Assembly: GCF_001905385.1 (NCBI RefSeq)
Contig: NZ_LIPF01000001.1
Location: 1,044,765-1,108,764 of the forward strand
DNA from: Streptomyces sp. CB02414
GTDB taxonomy: Bacteria; Actinomycetota; Actinomycetes; Streptomycetales; Streptomycetaceae
Direction: 5' to 3'
DNA length: 64,000 nucleotides
The notes beneath the pieces were generated by a model, which saw only the letters and a program-made list of their open reading frames with translations, was not told the origin of the DNA and made no database searches. Below are positions 8,453-18,410 of the stretch, in pieces. The position numbers were made by a program, and so were the translations under genes. The first letter of the stretch is position 1. Each line of letters begins with the position of its first letter.

Positions 8453-9610
8453 CTACAGGCCCATGTTCTTCGCGATGATCATCTTCATGACCTCGCTGGT
8501 GCCGCCGTAGATGCGGTTGACGCGGTTGTCGGCGTACAGGCGGGCGATCGGGTACTCGTTCATGTAGCCGTAGCCGCCGTGCAGCTGGAGGCAGCGGTCG
8601 ATGACGCGGTGGGCGACCTCGGTGCAGAACAGCTTGGCGCTGGCGGCCTCGGCGGGGGTGAGCTCGCCGGCGTCCAGGGCCTCGGTGGCGCGGTCGGCGA
8701 CGGCCTCGGCGGCGTCCACCTCGGCCTGGCAGGCGGCCAGCTCGAACTTGGTGTTCTGGAAGTGGGCGACCGGCTTGCCGAAGACGGTGCGCTCCTGCAC
8801 GTACTGCGTGGCGAAGCGGACGGCGGCCTTGGCCTGCGCGTAGGCGCCGTAGGCGATGCCCCAGCGCTCGGAGGCCAGGTTGTGGCCGAGGTAGGAGAAG
8901 CCCTTGTTCTCCTCGCCGAGGAGGTCCTCGACGGGGACCTTGACGTCGACGAAGGCGAGCTCGGCGGTGTCGGAGGTGCGCAGGCCGAGCTTGTCGAGCT
9001 TGCGGCCGACCGAGTAGCCCTCGGACTTGGTGTCCACGGCGAACAGGGAGATGCCGTGGCGGCGGTCCTCGGCCGTGGGGGCGGCGGTGCGGGCGCAGAC
9101 GATCACCTTGTCGGCGTGGACGCCGCCGGTGATGAAGGTCTTGGCGCCGTTGAGGACGTAGTGGGTGCCGTCCTCGGAGAGCTTGGCGGTGGACTTCATG
9201 CCCGCGAGGTCGGAACCGGTGCCCGGCTCCGTCATCGCGATGGCCCACATCTCCTCGCCGGTGACGAACTTCGGCAGGTAGCGCTTCTTCTGCTCGTCGG
9301 TGGCCAGCATGTTGATGTAGGGCAGGGCGAGCAGCACGTGGACGCCGGAGCCGCCGAACTGGACGCCGGCGCGGGCGGTCTCCTCGTAGAGGACGGCCTC
9401 GAACTTGTGGCTGTCCATGCCGGCGCCGCCGAACTCCTCGGGCACGTTGATGCCGAAGATGCCCAGCTCGCCGAGCTTGTAGTAGAAGTCGCGCGGCGCC
9501 TGGCCCGCGGCGAACCACTCGTCGTAGACGGGGACGACCTCGGCCTCGATGAAGGCGCGGAGGGTCTCCCGGAACGCCTCGTGGTCCTCGTTGAACACCG
9601 TACGGCGCAC
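8453..9610 (-). CDS. Acyl-CoA dehydrogenase
   Basis: 385 residues, the full ACAD fold. Visible motifs: TEPGTGSDLAGMKSTA (FAD/substrate loop), TFITGGVHADK, the ERTVFGKP helix, LHGGYGYMNEYP, and the catalytic Glu in YGGTSEVMKMI. The GTG start is preceded by GGAGGTGG. Together with a TesB thioesterase it suggests acyl-CoA turnover. Acyl chain specificity cannot be read; the Glu in GGTSE is the position used by short/medium-chain enzymes. Confidence 0.88.
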   Translation of the reverse strand: MRRTVFNEDHEAFRETLRAFIEAEVVPVYDEWFAAGQAPRDFYYKLGELGIFGINVPEEFGGAGMDSHKFEAVLYEETARAGVQFGGSGVHVLLALPYINMLATDEQKKRYLPKFVTGEEMWAIAMTEPGTGSDLAGMKSTAKLSEDGTHYVLNGAKTFITGGVHADKVIVCARTAAPTAEDRRHGISLFAVDTKSEGYSVGRKLDKLGLRTSDTAELAFVDVKVPVEDLLGEENKGFSYLGHNLASERWGIAYGAYAQAKAAVRFATQYVQERTVFGKPVAHFQNTKFELAACQAEVDAAEAVADRATEALDAGELTPAEAASAKLFCTEVAHRVIDRCLQLHGGYGYMNEYPIARLYADNRVNRIYGGTSEVMKMIIAKNMGL

Positions 9611-9634
9611 CGCGCCACCTCCAGGGTATGTATC

Positions 9635-9643
9635 TAAGCGCTT
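9635..9643. promoter_or_regulatory. Palindromic TAAGCGCTT element upstream of acyl-CoA dehydrogenase
   Basis: The perfect 8-bp palindrome AAGCGCTT (9636-9643) lies 26 bp upstream of the acyl-CoA dehydrogenase start, followed by GCTCA. An 11-nt identical stretch (TCTAAGCGCTT) recurs upstream of the aldehyde dehydrogenase at 60488-60498. Probable operator; the regulator is not identified. Confidence 0.4.
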
Positions 9644-9722
9644 GCTCAGACTTCACCGTACCGGCGGGTAGGGACGAGCGTCCAGAGCGGGGCGTGGGTA
9701 ACCCTCGTCACTCCCCCGCACC

Positions 9723-10337
9723 TCATCGGTCGGCGGCGACGGCCGCGAACGCCCCCCGCGCCATCCGGTGCAGCAGCCCCGCCGTCACCGCGCGGCCGGG
9801 GAGGGAGCCGGGGCGGCCCAGGTGGGGGGTGGAGTTCAGGAGGCCGAAGACCGAGTGGACGGCCGAGCGGGCGCTCGGTTCCGGGACCGCCGGGTAGACC
9901 TCGCGCAGCACGCCGACCCACAGCTCGACGTACTGCCGCTGGAGCTGGCGGACCATCTTGCGGTCGGCGTCCCGGAGGCGGTCCAGCTCGCGGTCGTGCA
10001 GGGTGATGAGCGGGCGGTCGTCGAGCGCGAAGTCGATGTGACCCTCGATGAGCGAGTCGAGGACCGCCTCGGGGCTCGTGCCGGAGCCGCTCACCCCGTC
10101 GGCCTCCGCCAGCCGCCGCTTCGCCCCGGTCAGCAGCGAGTCGCTGATCCCCACCAGCAGCTCGGCGAGCATCGCGTCCTTGCCGGCGAAGTGCCGGTAG
10201 AGACCGGGGCCGCTGATGCCGACCGCGGCCCCTATCTCGTCGACGCCGACGCCGTGGAAGCCGCGCTCGGCGAAGAGCCGGGCGGCCTCCTTGAGGATCT
10301 GCTCGCGGCGGGTGGGGGCGTCGGTTCTGGTGGCCAT
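9723..10337 (-). CDS. TetR-family transcriptional regulator (probable LiuR-like repressor)
   Basis: 204 residues. The N-terminal TetR helix-turn-helix is clear (REQILKEAARLFAERGFHG, then GISGPGLYRHFAGKDAM); the remainder is a helical ligand domain. It is divergent from the methylcrotonyl-CoA carboxylase operon, with two TTAACG-type inverted repeats in between, so it probably represses leucine/isovalerate degradation in response to an acyl-CoA. This role is inferred from position and from known actinobacterial and proteobacterial arrangements. Confidence 0.85.
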   Translation of the reverse strand: MATRTDAPTRREQILKEAARLFAERGFHGVGVDEIGAAVGISGPGLYRHFAGKDAMLAELLVGISDSLLTGAKRRLAEADGVSGSGTSPEAVLDSLIEGHIDFALDDRPLITLHDRELDRLRDADRKMVRQLQRQYVELWVGVLREVYPAVPEPSARSAVHSVFGLLNSTPHLGRPGSLPGRAVTAGLLHRMARGAFAAVAADR

Positions 10338-10358
10338 GGGATCAATTCTAGACAGGGC

Positions 10359-10405
10359 GGTTAGCGCTCGTTAACCTGGAGGGAAATGCGTTAACGCTCA
10401 TTAAC
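10359..10405. promoter_or_regulatory. Paired operators for the TetR regulator
   Basis: Two related inverted repeats: GGTTAGCGCTCGTTAACC (10359-10376) and GTTAACGCTCATTAAC (10390-10405), consensus GTTARCGCTCRTTAAC, spaced about three helical turns apart. They lie between tetR and the carboxylase operon and suit binding of two TetR dimers. A GATCGACC direct repeat follows at about 10407-10422. Confidence 0.75.
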
Positions 10406-10443
10406 CGATCGACCGATCGACCATCGGGTGAGGGGACCGCGGG

Positions 10444-12060
10444 ATGCACGAGGCACCGGAGCTGACGACGGCGGCGGATCCCGCCTCAGCGGCCTTTCGG
10501 GCCAACGAGGAGGCGCACCGCGTCCTCGTGGAGGAGCTGCGCGCCAAGCTGGCGGCGGCCAGGCTCGGCGGCGGGGAGCGGGCCCGGGCCCGGCACACCG
10601 CCCGCGGCAAGCTGCTGCCGCGCGACCGCGTGGACACGCTGCTCGATCCGGGTTCGCCGTTCCTGGAGCTGGCGCCGCTCGCGGCCGACGGGCTGTACGA
10701 CGGACAGGCCCCGGCCGCCGGCGTCATCGCCGGGATCGGCCGGGTAGGCGGCCGGGAGTGCGTGGTCGTCGCCAACGACGCCACCGTCAAGGGCGGCACG
10801 TACTACCCGATGACGGTGAAGAAGCACCTGAGGGCGCAGGAGGTGGCGCTGGAGAACCGGCTGCCGTGCCTGTACCTGGTGGACTCGGGGGGCGCCTTCC
10901 TGCCGATGCAGGACGAGGTCTTCCCGGACCGCGAGCACTTCGGGCGGATCTTCTACAACCAGGCCCGGATGTCTGGCGCCGGCATCCCGCAGATCGCCGC
11001 CGTCCTCGGCTCCTGCACGGCGGGCGGGGCGTACGTCCCGGCGATGAGCGACGAGGCGGTGATCGTCCGCAATCAGGGCACGATCTTCCTGGGCGGTCCG
11101 CCGCTGGTGAAGGCGGCCACCGGCGAGGTGGTCACGGCGGAGGAGCTGGGCGGCGGCGAGGTCCACTCGCGGGTGTCGGGCGTGACCGACCACCTGGCGG
11201 AGGACGACGCGCACGCGCTCAGGATCGTGCGGCAGATCGTCTCCACGCTGCCCGAGCGCGGCCGGCTCCCCTGGGGCGTGGAGCCCGCCGTCGAGCCCAA
11301 GGTCGACCCGCAGGGAATGTCCGGCGCGGTCCCGGTCGACTCCCGCACCCCCTACGACGTGCGCGAGGTCATCGCGCGAGTGGTGGACGGCTCCCGGTTC
11401 GCCGAGTTCAAGTCCGAGTACGGGCAGACCCTCGTCACCGGCTTCGCCCGCATCCACGGCCACCCGGTCGGCATCGTCGCCAACAACGGCATCCTGTTCG
11501 CCGAGTCCGCCCAGAAGGGCGCCCACTTCATCGAGCTGTGCGACCAGCGCGGCATCCCGCTGGTGTTCCTGCAGAACATCTCCGGCTTCATGGTCGGCAA
11601 GGACTACGAGGCGGGCGGCATCGCCAAGCACGGCGCCAAGATGGTGACGGCGGTGGCGTGCACGCGGGTGCCGAAGCTGACGGTTGTGGTCGGCGGGTCC
11701 TACGGCGCCGGGAACTACTCGATGTGCGGGCGGGCGTATTCGCCGCGCTTCCTGTGGATGTGGCCCAACGCCAAGATCTCGGTGATGGGCGGCGAGCAGG
11801 CCGCGTCCGTGCTGGCCACGGTCAAGCGGGACCAGCTGGAGGCCCGGGGCGAGGCGTGGGCGGCCGAGGAGGAGGAGTCCTTCAAGGCGCCGATCCGTGC
11901 GCAGTACGAGCACCAGGGGAACGCTTACTACGCGACCGCCCGCCTGTGGGACGACGGGGTGATCGAGCCCGCGGACACCCGGCAGGTGCTGGGCCTGGCC
12001 CTGACCGCGTGTGCCAACGCGCCGCTGGGCGAGCCCCGGTTCGGCGTCTTCCGGATGTGA
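10444..12060 (+). CDS. Methylcrotonyl-CoA carboxylase, carboxyltransferase (beta) subunit
   Basis: 538 residues. It is a biotin-dependent carboxyltransferase: the N half has GDYGG-type acyl-CoA-binding sequence ([19 protein letters not shown]) and [15 protein letters not shown]; the C half has [19 protein letters not shown] and the oxyanion-hole region [16 protein letters not shown]. The [17 protein letters not shown] block and the neighbours (biotin carboxylase, HMG-CoA lyase, acyl-CoA dehydrogenase) fit 3-methylcrotonyl-CoA carboxylation in leucine breakdown rather than acetyl- or propionyl-CoA carboxylation. Streptomyces annotation often calls it accD1. The ATG at 10444 follows weak GAGGGGACCGCGGG. 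Confidence 0.85.
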   Translation: MHEAPELTTAADPASAAFRANEEAHRVLVEELRAKLAAARLGGGERARARHTARGKLLPRDRVDTLLDPGSPFLELAPLAADGLYDGQAPAAGVIAGIGRVGGRECVVVANDATVKGGTYYPMTVKKHLRAQEVALENRLPCLYLVDSGGAFLPMQDEVFPDREHFGRIFYNQARMSGAGIPQIAAVLGSCTAGGAYVPAMSDEAVIVRNQGTIFLGGPPLVKAATGEVVTAEELGGGEVHSRVSGVTDHLAEDDAHALRIVRQIVSTLPERGRLPWGVEPAVEPKVDPQGMSGAVPVDSRTPYDVREVIARVVDGSRFAEFKSEYGQTLVTGFARIHGHPVGIVANNGILFAESAQKGAHFIELCDQRGIPLVFLQNISGFMVGKDYEAGGIAKHGAKMVTAVACTRVPKLTVVVGGSYGAGNYSMCGRAYSPRFLWMWPNAKISVMGGEQAASVLATVKRDQLEARGEAWAAEEEESFKAPIRAQYEHQGNAYYATARLWDDGVIEPADTRQVLGLALTACANAPLGEPRFGVFRM

Positions 12061-12073
12061 GGAGGGGACTTCG

Positions 12074-14029
12074 ATGGGGAGCGCGATGGGGAGCTTGATG
12101 TTCGACACGGTACTGGTGGCCAACCGCGGTGAGATCGCGGTGCGGGTCGTCCGGACCCTGCGTTCGATGGGCGTGCGCTCGGTGGCGGTCTTCTCCGACG
12201 CCGACGCGGACGCGCGGCACGTGCGGGAGGCCGACGACGCGGTACGGATCGGCCCGGCGCCGGCGGCGGAGAGCTATCTGTCCGTCGAGCGGCTGCTGGA
12301 GGCGGCCGCCCGGACGGGGGCGCAGGCCGTCCACCCGGGGTACGGCTTCCTCGCCGAGAACGCCGGCTTCGCGCGGGCCTGCGAGGAGGCGGGGCTGGTC
12401 TTCATCGGTCCGCCCGCCGACGCGATCGCCCTGATGGGCGACAAGATCCGCGCCAAGGAGACGGTGAAGGCGGCCGGGGTGCCGGTGGTGCCCGGCTCCA
12501 GCGGCAGCGGCCTGACGGACGCGCAGCTCGCGGAGGCCGCCCGCGAGATCGGCACGCCGGTGCTGCTGAAGCCGTCGGCCGGCGGTGGCGGCAAGGGCAT
12601 GCGGCTGGTGCGTGACGAGGCCGTGCTGGCCGAGGAGATCGCCGCCGCCCGCCGCGAGGCCCGCGCCTCCTTCGGCGACGACACGCTGCTGGTGGAGCGG
12701 TGGATCGACCGGCCCCGGCACATCGAGATCCAGGTCCTGGCCGACGGCCACGGGAACGTGGTGCACCTGGGCGAGCGCGAGTGCTCGTTGCAGCGCCGGC
12801 ACCAGAAGGTCATCGAGGAGGCGCCGAGCGTCCTGCTCGACGAGGCGACCCGTGCCGCGATGGGCGAGGCGGCCGTGCAGGCGGCCCGCTCCTGCGGCTA
12901 CCGGGGCGCGGGCACGGTGGAGTTCATCGTGCCGGGCGAGGACCCCTCGCAGTACTACTTCATGGAGATGAACACCCGCCTCCAGGTGGAGCACCCGGTG
13001 ACCGAGCTGGTCACCGGCCTGGACCTGGTGGAGTGGCAGCTGCGGGTGGCGGCGGGCGAGGAGCTGGGCTTCGCCCAGGAGGACGTACGGCTGACCGGCC
13101 ACGCGATCGAGGCCCGCCTGTGCGCCGAGGACCCCGCGCGCGGTTTTCTCCCGTCCGGCGGCACGGTGCTGCGCCTGCACGAGCCCGAGGGCGACGGCAT
13201 CCGCACCGACTCCGGGCTCAGCGAGGGCACCGAGGTCGGCAGCCTCTACGACCCGATGCTGTCCAAGGTGATCGCGTACGGCCCCGACCGCGCCACCGCC
13301 CTGCGCAAACTCCGCGCGGCCCTGGCCCGGACGGTGACGCTGGGCGTGCAGACCAACGCCGGGTTCCTGCGCAGGCTGCTCGCGCACCCGGCGGTGGTGG
13401 CGGGCGAGCTGGACACGGGGCTGGTGGAGCGGGAGGTCGATTCCCTGGTCTCCACGGACGTGCCGGAGGAGGTGTACGAGGCGGCGGCGGCCGTACGGCT
13501 GGACGCGCTGCGTCCGCGCGGTGACGGCTGGACGGACCCGTTCTCGGTGCCGAACGGCTGGCGCATGGGCGGCGAGCCGAAGCCGGTCACCTTCCACCTG
13601 CGGGTCACGGACCCGGTGGAGCACACTCCGCGCGGCACGCACACGGTCGCCGAGGACCGTGTGTCGGTGACGGTGGACGGCGTCCGGCACACCTTCCACC
13701 GCGCCGCCGACTGGCTGGGCCGCGACGGCGACGCCTGGCACGTGCGCGACCACGACCCGGTCGCCGCCTCCCTGTCGGGCGCCGCCCACGCGGGCGCCGA
13801 CTCGCTGACCGCGCCGATGCCGGGCACGGTGACGGTGGTGAAGGTGGCCGTCGGCGACGAGGTGAGCGCCGGGCAGAGCCTGCTGGTGGTGGAGGCGATG
13901 AAGATGGAGCACGTCATCTCCGCCCCGCACGCGGGCACGGTCGCCGAGCTGGACGTGGCGCCGGGCACGACCGTCGCCATGGACCAAGTACTGGCGGTCA
14001 TCGCCCCGGCAGAGGAGGAGACGTCGTGA
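12074..14029 (+). CDS. Methylcrotonyl-CoA carboxylase, biotin carboxylase/carrier (alpha) subunit
   Basis: 651 residues. Order: biotin carboxylase domain ([16 protein letters not shown]-grasp [33 protein letters not shown]), a linker, and a C-terminal biotinyl domain with the biotinylated Lys in VVEAMKMEH near residue 615. The start ATG at 12074 has GGAGGGG 6 nt upstream and is 13 bp after the beta-subunit stop. It supplies carboxybiotin to the upstream beta subunit. Its 3' end overlaps the HMG-CoA lyase start by GTGA. Confidence 0.88.
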   Translation: MGSAMGSLMFDTVLVANRGEIAVRVVRTLRSMGVRSVAVFSDADADARHVREADDAVRIGPAPAAESYLSVERLLEAAARTGAQAVHPGYGFLAENAGFARACEEAGLVFIGPPADAIALMGDKIRAKETVKAAGVPVVPGSSGSGLTDAQLAEAAREIGTPVLLKPSAGGGGKGMRLVRDEAVLAEEIAAARREARASFGDDTLLVERWIDRPRHIEIQVLADGHGNVVHLGERECSLQRRHQKVIEEAPSVLLDEATRAAMGEAAVQAARSCGYRGAGTVEFIVPGEDPSQYYFMEMNTRLQVEHPVTELVTGLDLVEWQLRVAAGEELGFAQEDVRLTGHAIEARLCAEDPARGFLPSGGTVLRLHEPEGDGIRTDSGLSEGTEVGSLYDPMLSKVIAYGPDRATALRKLRAALARTVTLGVQTNAGFLRRLLAHPAVVAGELDTGLVEREVDSLVSTDVPEEVYEAAAAVRLDALRPRGDGWTDPFSVPNGWRMGGEPKPVTFHLRVTDPVEHTPRGTHTVAEDRVSVTVDGVRHTFHRAADWLGRDGDAWHVRDHDPVAASLSGAAHAGADSLTAPMPGTVTVVKVAVGDEVSAGQSLLVVEAMKMEHVISAPHAGTVAELDVAPGTTVAMDQVLAVIAPAEEETS

Positions 14030-14994
14030 ACGCCCCCGAACTGGGCCTGCCCATGACCGTCCCGGCGGACGGCCTGCCCGCCCGCGTCCGCATCCACGAG
14101 GTGGGCGCCCGCGACGGCCTGCAGAACGAGAAGGCGATCGTGCCGGTGGCGGTGAAGGCGGAGTTCGTCCGCCGCCTGGCCGGCACGGGCCTGACGACCA
14201 TCGAGGCGACGAGCTTCGTGCACCCCAAGTGGGTGCCGCAGCTGGCGGACGCGGAGGAGCTGTTCCCGGCGGTCGCGGACCTGCCCGTCGAGCTGCCCGT
14301 CCTGGTGCCGAACGAACGCGGCCTCGACCGCGCCCTCGCGCTCGGCGCCCGCCGCGTCGCGGTCTTCGCCAGCGCCACGGAGTCCTTCGCCAAGGCCAAC
14401 CTCAACCGCACGGTGGACGAGGCGCTGGCCATGTTCGAGCCGGTGGTGGCACGGGCGAAGGACGCGGACGGCGTTCACGTACGGGGCTACCTGTCGATGT
14501 GCTTCGGCGACCCGTGGGAGGGCGCGGTCCCCATCGGTCAGGTGGTGAAGGTGTGCCGGGCCCTCATGGACATGGGCTGCGACGAGCTGAGCCTCGGCGA
14601 CACCATCGGGGTGGCGACCCCGGGCCACGTGGGCGCCCTGCTCACCTCCCTCACCGACGCCGGCGTTCCGGTGGACGCGCTCGGCGTGCACTTCCACGAC
14701 ACGTACGGCCAGGCCCTCGCCAACACGTACGAGGCCCTGCGGCACGGCGTGACGACCGTCGACGCCTCCGCCGGCGGCCTCGGCGGCTGCCCGTACGCGA
14801 AGTCCGCCACCGGCAACCTCGCCACCGAAGACCTCGTGTGGATGCTGCGCGGCCTCGGCATCGACACCGGGGTCGACCTCGGCTCTCTCGTCGCCACCAG
14901 CGTCTGGATGGCCGCCCACCTGGGCCGACCCAGCCCGTCCCGCACCGTCCGGGCCCTCGCCGGCCCGGCGGACGACTCCGACCAGGAGAAGTGA
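14026..14994 (+). CDS. Hydroxymethylglutaryl-CoA lyase
   Basis: 322 residues, TIM-barrel HMG-CoA lyase (HMG-CoA to acetyl-CoA plus acetoacetate). Signature sequences: [11 protein letters not shown] at the N terminus, [22 protein letters not shown] (metal His-x-His) and [15 protein letters not shown] containing the catalytic Cys loop. The GTG start overlaps the upstream stop (GTGA) and is preceded by GGAGGAG. This is the last step of the leucine pathway encoded here. Confidence 0.9.
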   Translation: MNAPELGLPMTVPADGLPARVRIHEVGARDGLQNEKAIVPVAVKAEFVRRLAGTGLTTIEATSFVHPKWVPQLADAEELFPAVADLPVELPVLVPNERGLDRALALGARRVAVFASATESFAKANLNRTVDEALAMFEPVVARAKDADGVHVRGYLSMCFGDPWEGAVPIGQVVKVCRALMDMGCDELSLGDTIGVATPGHVGALLTSLTDAGVPVDALGVHFHDTYGQALANTYEALRHGVTTVDASAGGLGGCPYAKSATGNLATEDLVWMLRGLGIDTGVDLGSLVATSVWMAAHLGRPSPSRTVRALAGPADDSDQEK

Positions 14995-14999
14995 CAGTC

Positions 15000-16160
15000 A
15001 TGGACCACAAGCTCTCGCCCGAACTCGAGGAGCTCCGCCGCACGGTGGAGGAGTTCGCCCACGACGTCGTGGCGCCCAAGATCGGCGACTTCTACGAGCG
15101 GCACGAGTTCCCGTACGAGATCGTCCGGGAGATGGGCCGCATGGGGTTGTTCGGCCTGCCGTTCCCGGAGGAGTACGGCGGCATGGGCGGCGACTACCTG
15201 GCGCTCGGCATCGCGCTGGAGGAGCTGGCCCGCGTCGACTCGTCGGTGGCGATCACGCTGGAGGCGGGCGTCTCGCTGGGGGCCATGCCGGTCCACCTGT
15301 TCGGCACCGAGGAGCAGAAGCGCGAGTGGCTGCCCCGGCTGTGCTCCGGGGAGATCCTGGGCGCCTTCGGCCTGACCGAGCCGGACGGCGGCTCGGACGC
15401 GGGCGCGACGCGCACCACGGCCCGCCTGGACGAGGCGACCAACGAGTGGGTCATCAACGGCACCAAGTGCTTCATCACCAACTCCGGCACGGACATCACC
15501 GGTCTGGTGACGGTCACGGCGGTCACCGGCCGCAAGCCGGACGGCCGTCCGCGGATCTCGGCGATCATCGTCCCGTCCGGCACCCCGGGCTTCACGGTCG
15601 CCGCCCCCTACTCGAAGGTCGGCTGGAACGCGTCGGACACCCGTGAGCTGTCCTTCGCCGACGTCCGGGTCCCGGCGGCGAACCTGCTGGGCGAGGAAGG
15701 GCGCGGGTACGCGCAGTTCCTGCGCATCCTCGACGAGGGCCGGATCGCCATCGCCGCGCTGGGCACGGGTCTGGCACAGGGCTGTGTGGACGAGTCGGTG
15801 AAGTACGCGAAGGAACGTCACGCCTTCGGCAAGCCCATCGGCGCCAACCAGGCCATCCAGTTCAAGGTCGCCGACATGGAGATGAAGGCCCACACCTCCC
15901 GTCTCGCCTGGCGTGACGCGGCGTCCCGGCTGGTGGCGGGCGAGCCGTTCAAGAAGGAGGCGGCGCTGGCGAAGCTGTACTCGTCGACGGTGGCCGTGGA
16001 CAACGCCCGGGAGGCGACGCAGATCCACGGCGGCTACGGCTTCATGAACGAGTACCCGGTGGCCCGCATGTGGCGGGACGCGAAGATCCTGGAGATCGGC
16101 GAGGGCACCAGCGAGGTCCAGCGGATGCTGATCGCGCGGGAGTTGGGCCTGGTGAGCTGA
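15000..16160 (+). CDS. acdH: Branched-chain acyl-CoA dehydrogenase AcdH
   Basis: 386 residues, full ACAD: TEPDGGSDAGATRTTA, CFITNSGTDITG, ERHAFGKPI, IHGGYGFMNEYP and the catalytic-region GEGTSEVQRM. It is the fourth gene of the carboxylase/lyase operon, 5 bp after the lyase stop, and matches from memory the Streptomyces acdH gene that oxidises isovaleryl-, isobutyryl- and 2-methylbutyryl-CoA. It would generate the 3-methylcrotonyl-CoA used by the carboxylase. A perfect stem-loop follows it. Confidence 0.85.
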   Translation: MDHKLSPELEELRRTVEEFAHDVVAPKIGDFYERHEFPYEIVREMGRMGLFGLPFPEEYGGMGGDYLALGIALEELARVDSSVAITLEAGVSLGAMPVHLFGTEEQKREWLPRLCSGEILGAFGLTEPDGGSDAGATRTTARLDEATNEWVINGTKCFITNSGTDITGLVTVTAVTGRKPDGRPRISAIIVPSGTPGFTVAAPYSKVGWNASDTRELSFADVRVPAANLLGEEGRGYAQFLRILDEGRIAIAALGTGLAQGCVDESVKYAKERHAFGKPIGANQAIQFKVADMEMKAHTSRLAWRDAASRLVAGEPFKKEAALAKLYSSTVAVDNAREATQIHGGYGFMNEYPVARMWRDAKILEIGEGTSEVQRMLIARELGLVS

Positions 16161-16174
16161 GGCGCCGGGCGTCC

Positions 16175-16200
16175 GGGCGGGGCAGATCACAGCCCCGCCC
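16175..16200 (+). terminator. Terminator hairpin after acdH
   Basis: Perfect 9-bp stem GGGCGGGGC/GCCCCGCCC with an 8-nt loop, 14 bp after the acdH stop. No U-tract, as usual in Streptomyces. Confidence 0.6.
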
Positions 16201-16212
16201 CCTGGACATGAT

Positions 16213-16232
16213 CTGAGGTTAGGCTAACCTAC
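16213..16232. promoter_or_regulatory. Iron box (DmdR1/DtxR-type operator) of desEF
   Basis: The core AGGTTAGGCTAACCT at 16216-16230 is a near-perfect match to the actinobacterial iron-box consensus TTAGGTTAGGCTAACCTAA. It lies about 50 bp upstream of desE and predicts iron-dependent repression by DmdR1. Confidence 0.9.
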
Positions 16233-16280
16233 CTTGGACTTGTCCCGCGGAGCTCCGCACCGTTCGAAAGCAGCCACGCC

Positions 16281-17327
16281 ATGCCCAACGCCAGAGCTAC
16301 CCACCTCACCCGCCGCGGAATCCTCGCCGCGGGCGGCGCACTCGGCCTCGGTGCCGCGCTCACGGCCTGCGGTGACGACGACGCGAAAAGCGGTGGCTCC
16401 GACGACGGGACGGCCGCCGCCAAGTCCGGCCCCTGGTCCTTCAAGGACGACCGCGGCAAGACCGTGGAGCTGGACAAGGTGCCGACGAACCTCGTCGCCT
16501 TCACCGGCGTCGCCGCCGCCCTCTGGGACTACGGCGTCCAGGTCAAGGGCGTCTTCGGCCCGACCACCACGAAGGACGGCAAGCCCGACGTCCAAGCCGG
16601 CGACCTCGACGTCGGCAAGGTCACCGTGCTCGGCAACGAGTGGGGCAAGCTCAACGTCGAGAAGTACGCCGCCCTCGCCCCCGAGCTGCTGATCACCACG
16701 ACCTTCGACACCGCGGGCACCCTGTGGTCCGTTCCCGAGGAGTCCAAGGACAAGGTCGCCAAGCTCGCCCCGAGCGTCGCGATCTCCGTCTTCGACCGCC
16801 AGCTGACCCAGCCGCTCCAGCGCATGTGGGAGCTGGCCGAGTCCCTCGGCGCCGACATGAAGGCCAAGAAGGTCACCGACGCGAAGGCCGCCTTCGAGAA
16901 GGCCGCGGCCCGGCTGCGTGCCGCCGCGAAGGCCAAGCCCGAGATCAGGGTGCTGGCCGGTTCGGCGAGCGCCGAGCTGTTCTACGTCTCCGGCACCAAC
17001 CTCTCCGTCGACCTGGAGTACTTCAAGGCCCTCGGCGTGAACTTCGTCGAGCCCTCGGAGGAGGCGAAGAAGGCGACCGGCGGCTGGTTCGAGTCCCTGA
17101 GCTGGGAGAACGTCGACAAGTACCCGGCCGACATCATCATCATGGACGACCGCGCCTCCACCATCCAGCCCACGGACATCACCGAGGGCACCTGGAAGCA
17201 GCTCCCCGCGGTCAAGGCCGGCCAGGTCATCGCCCGCTCCCCCGAGCCGATCCTGTCCTACGACAAGTGCACGCCGCTCCTGGACAACCTGGCCGAGGCG
17301 ATCGAGAACGCCAAGAAGGTCGGCTGA
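16281..17327 (+). CDS. desE: Ferrioxamine-binding lipoprotein DesE
   Basis: 348 residues. N-terminal signal with a twin-arginine pair (THLTRRGILAAGG) followed by a lipobox LTAC, so it is exported and lipid-anchored. The mature part is a class III siderophore-binding protein of an ABC importer (FKDDRGKTVELDKVPTNLVAF start; single long backbone helix). Behind an iron box and next to the des biosynthesis genes, it matches DesE, the ferrioxamine B/E receptor of Streptomyces. No permease or ATPase gene lies nearby, so it must use permeases encoded elsewhere. Confidence 0.9.
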   Translation: MPNARATHLTRRGILAAGGALGLGAALTACGDDDAKSGGSDDGTAAAKSGPWSFKDDRGKTVELDKVPTNLVAFTGVAAALWDYGVQVKGVFGPTTTKDGKPDVQAGDLDVGKVTVLGNEWGKLNVEKYAALAPELLITTTFDTAGTLWSVPEESKDKVAKLAPSVAISVFDRQLTQPLQRMWELAESLGADMKAKKVTDAKAAFEKAAARLRAAAKAKPEIRVLAGSASAELFYVSGTNLSVDLEYFKALGVNFVEPSEEAKKATGGWFESLSWENVDKYPADIIIMDDRASTIQPTDITEGTWKQLPAVKAGQVIARSPEPILSYDKCTPLLDNLAEAIENAKKVG

Positions 17328-17361
17328 CCCTCCCCCTTCCCCTCTCCTTCCGGAGCCCTTC

Positions 17362-18222
17362 ATGACGACGGCCGTGGCCGCCCCGTTCCGTTTCTTCTCC
17401 CTCCAGGTCGTACGGACGAGGCGGCTCGGCCCGTCTCTGGCCCGGATCACCTTCGCGGGCCCCGACCTGCACGCCTTCCACTCCGACGGGCAGGACCAGT
17501 CCCTGTCGCTGTTCCTGCCGCATCCGGGGCAGGAGGAGCCCGCCATCCCCGTCGAGCTGGGCGACGGCTGGTGGCAGGGGTGGCGTGAACTGCCGGACGA
17601 CGTGCGGGCGGTGATGCGCTCGTACACGCTCCGGGCGCTGCGCCGGGACGCCGACGGCCACACCGCCGAGATCGACATCGACTTCGTGCTCCACGGCGTC
17701 GACCCCGGCTCGCCCGTCCAGGCGGGCCCCGCCGCCCGCTGGGCCGCCGACGCCGCCCCCGGCGACCGCGTCGTCCTGCTCGGCCCGGCGATCGCCGACA
17801 ACCGGGCGATCCGCTTCCGGCCGCCCGAGGACACCGATCTGGTGGTCATCTGGGGCGACGAGACCGCCGTACCGGCCGCCTGCGCCATCGTCGAGGCCCT
17901 GCCCGCCGGCACCCGTGCCCGGGTCTGGCTGGAGGTGCCGCACGCCGAGGACGTACAGGACCTCCGCACGGCGGCGGAGGCCGAGGTCACCTGGCTGGTC
18001 AAGGACGCCGCCGCCGGCCCGGAGGCCACCCTCGCCACCCTTCGCGCGGCCCAACTGCCGCCCGCCGCGCATCCGTACGTCTGGATCGCCGGCGAGTCCG
18101 GCCGCGTCAAGCAGCTGCGCCGGCACTTCGTCGGCGAACGCGGCGTCGACCGCCGCCGTGTCACCTTCGTCGGCTACTGGCGCCAGGGCCTGACGGAGGA
18201 ACAGCTCCGCGAGCAGGGCTGA
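17362..18222 (+). CDS. desF: Siderophore-interacting FAD protein (ferrioxamine reductase) DesF
   Basis: 286 residues of the SIP/ViuB family. The FAD-binding site RSYTLRALRR and the GDRVVLLGP, VIWGDETAVPA and late VWIAGESGRVKQLRRHF blocks (NAD(P)H domain) are present. It probably releases iron from imported ferrioxamine by reduction in the cytoplasm. It sits 34 bp behind desE and is presumed co-transcribed from the same iron-box promoter. Confidence 0.88.
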   Translation: MTTAVAAPFRFFSLQVVRTRRLGPSLARITFAGPDLHAFHSDGQDQSLSLFLPHPGQEEPAIPVELGDGWWQGWRELPDDVRAVMRSYTLRALRRDADGHTAEIDIDFVLHGVDPGSPVQAGPAARWAADAAPGDRVVLLGPAIADNRAIRFRPPEDTDLVVIWGDETAVPAACAIVEALPAGTRARVWLEVPHAEDVQDLRTAAEAEVTWLVKDAAAGPEATLATLRAAQLPPAAHPYVWIAGESGRVKQLRRHFVGERGVDRRRVTFVGYWRQGLTEEQLREQG

Positions 18223-18246
18223 CGCTTCGCGTCCCCTCCCCCGCGA

Positions 18247-18281
18247 CGCCTCAACTCACCCTCCGTGACGCACGGATGAGG
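18247..18281 (+). terminator. Possible terminator between desF and desA
   Basis: Imperfect hairpin with outer arms GCCTCA/TGAGGC and an inner CCGTG-ACG-CACGG stem. Moderate support only. Confidence 0.4.
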
Positions 18282-18326
18282 CGAGAGTGACGGCAGTCAC
18301 GTACCGGTACGCGTTTGATCGATCGA

Positions 18327-18349
18327 ACTTAGGTTAGGCTAACCTAAGT
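18327..18349. promoter_or_regulatory. Iron box of desABCD
   Basis: Perfect 23-bp palindrome (one central base) containing the full consensus TTAGGTTAGGCTAACCTAA, 62 bp upstream of desA. It predicts DmdR1 repression of desferrioxamine biosynthesis under iron sufficiency. Confidence 0.95.
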
Positions 18350-18410
18350 CGAAGTCAGGGCTCCGCCCTCTCCCGTCCCTCTCGGACCGTCCCCACCGGA
18401 GGACCCCCAC

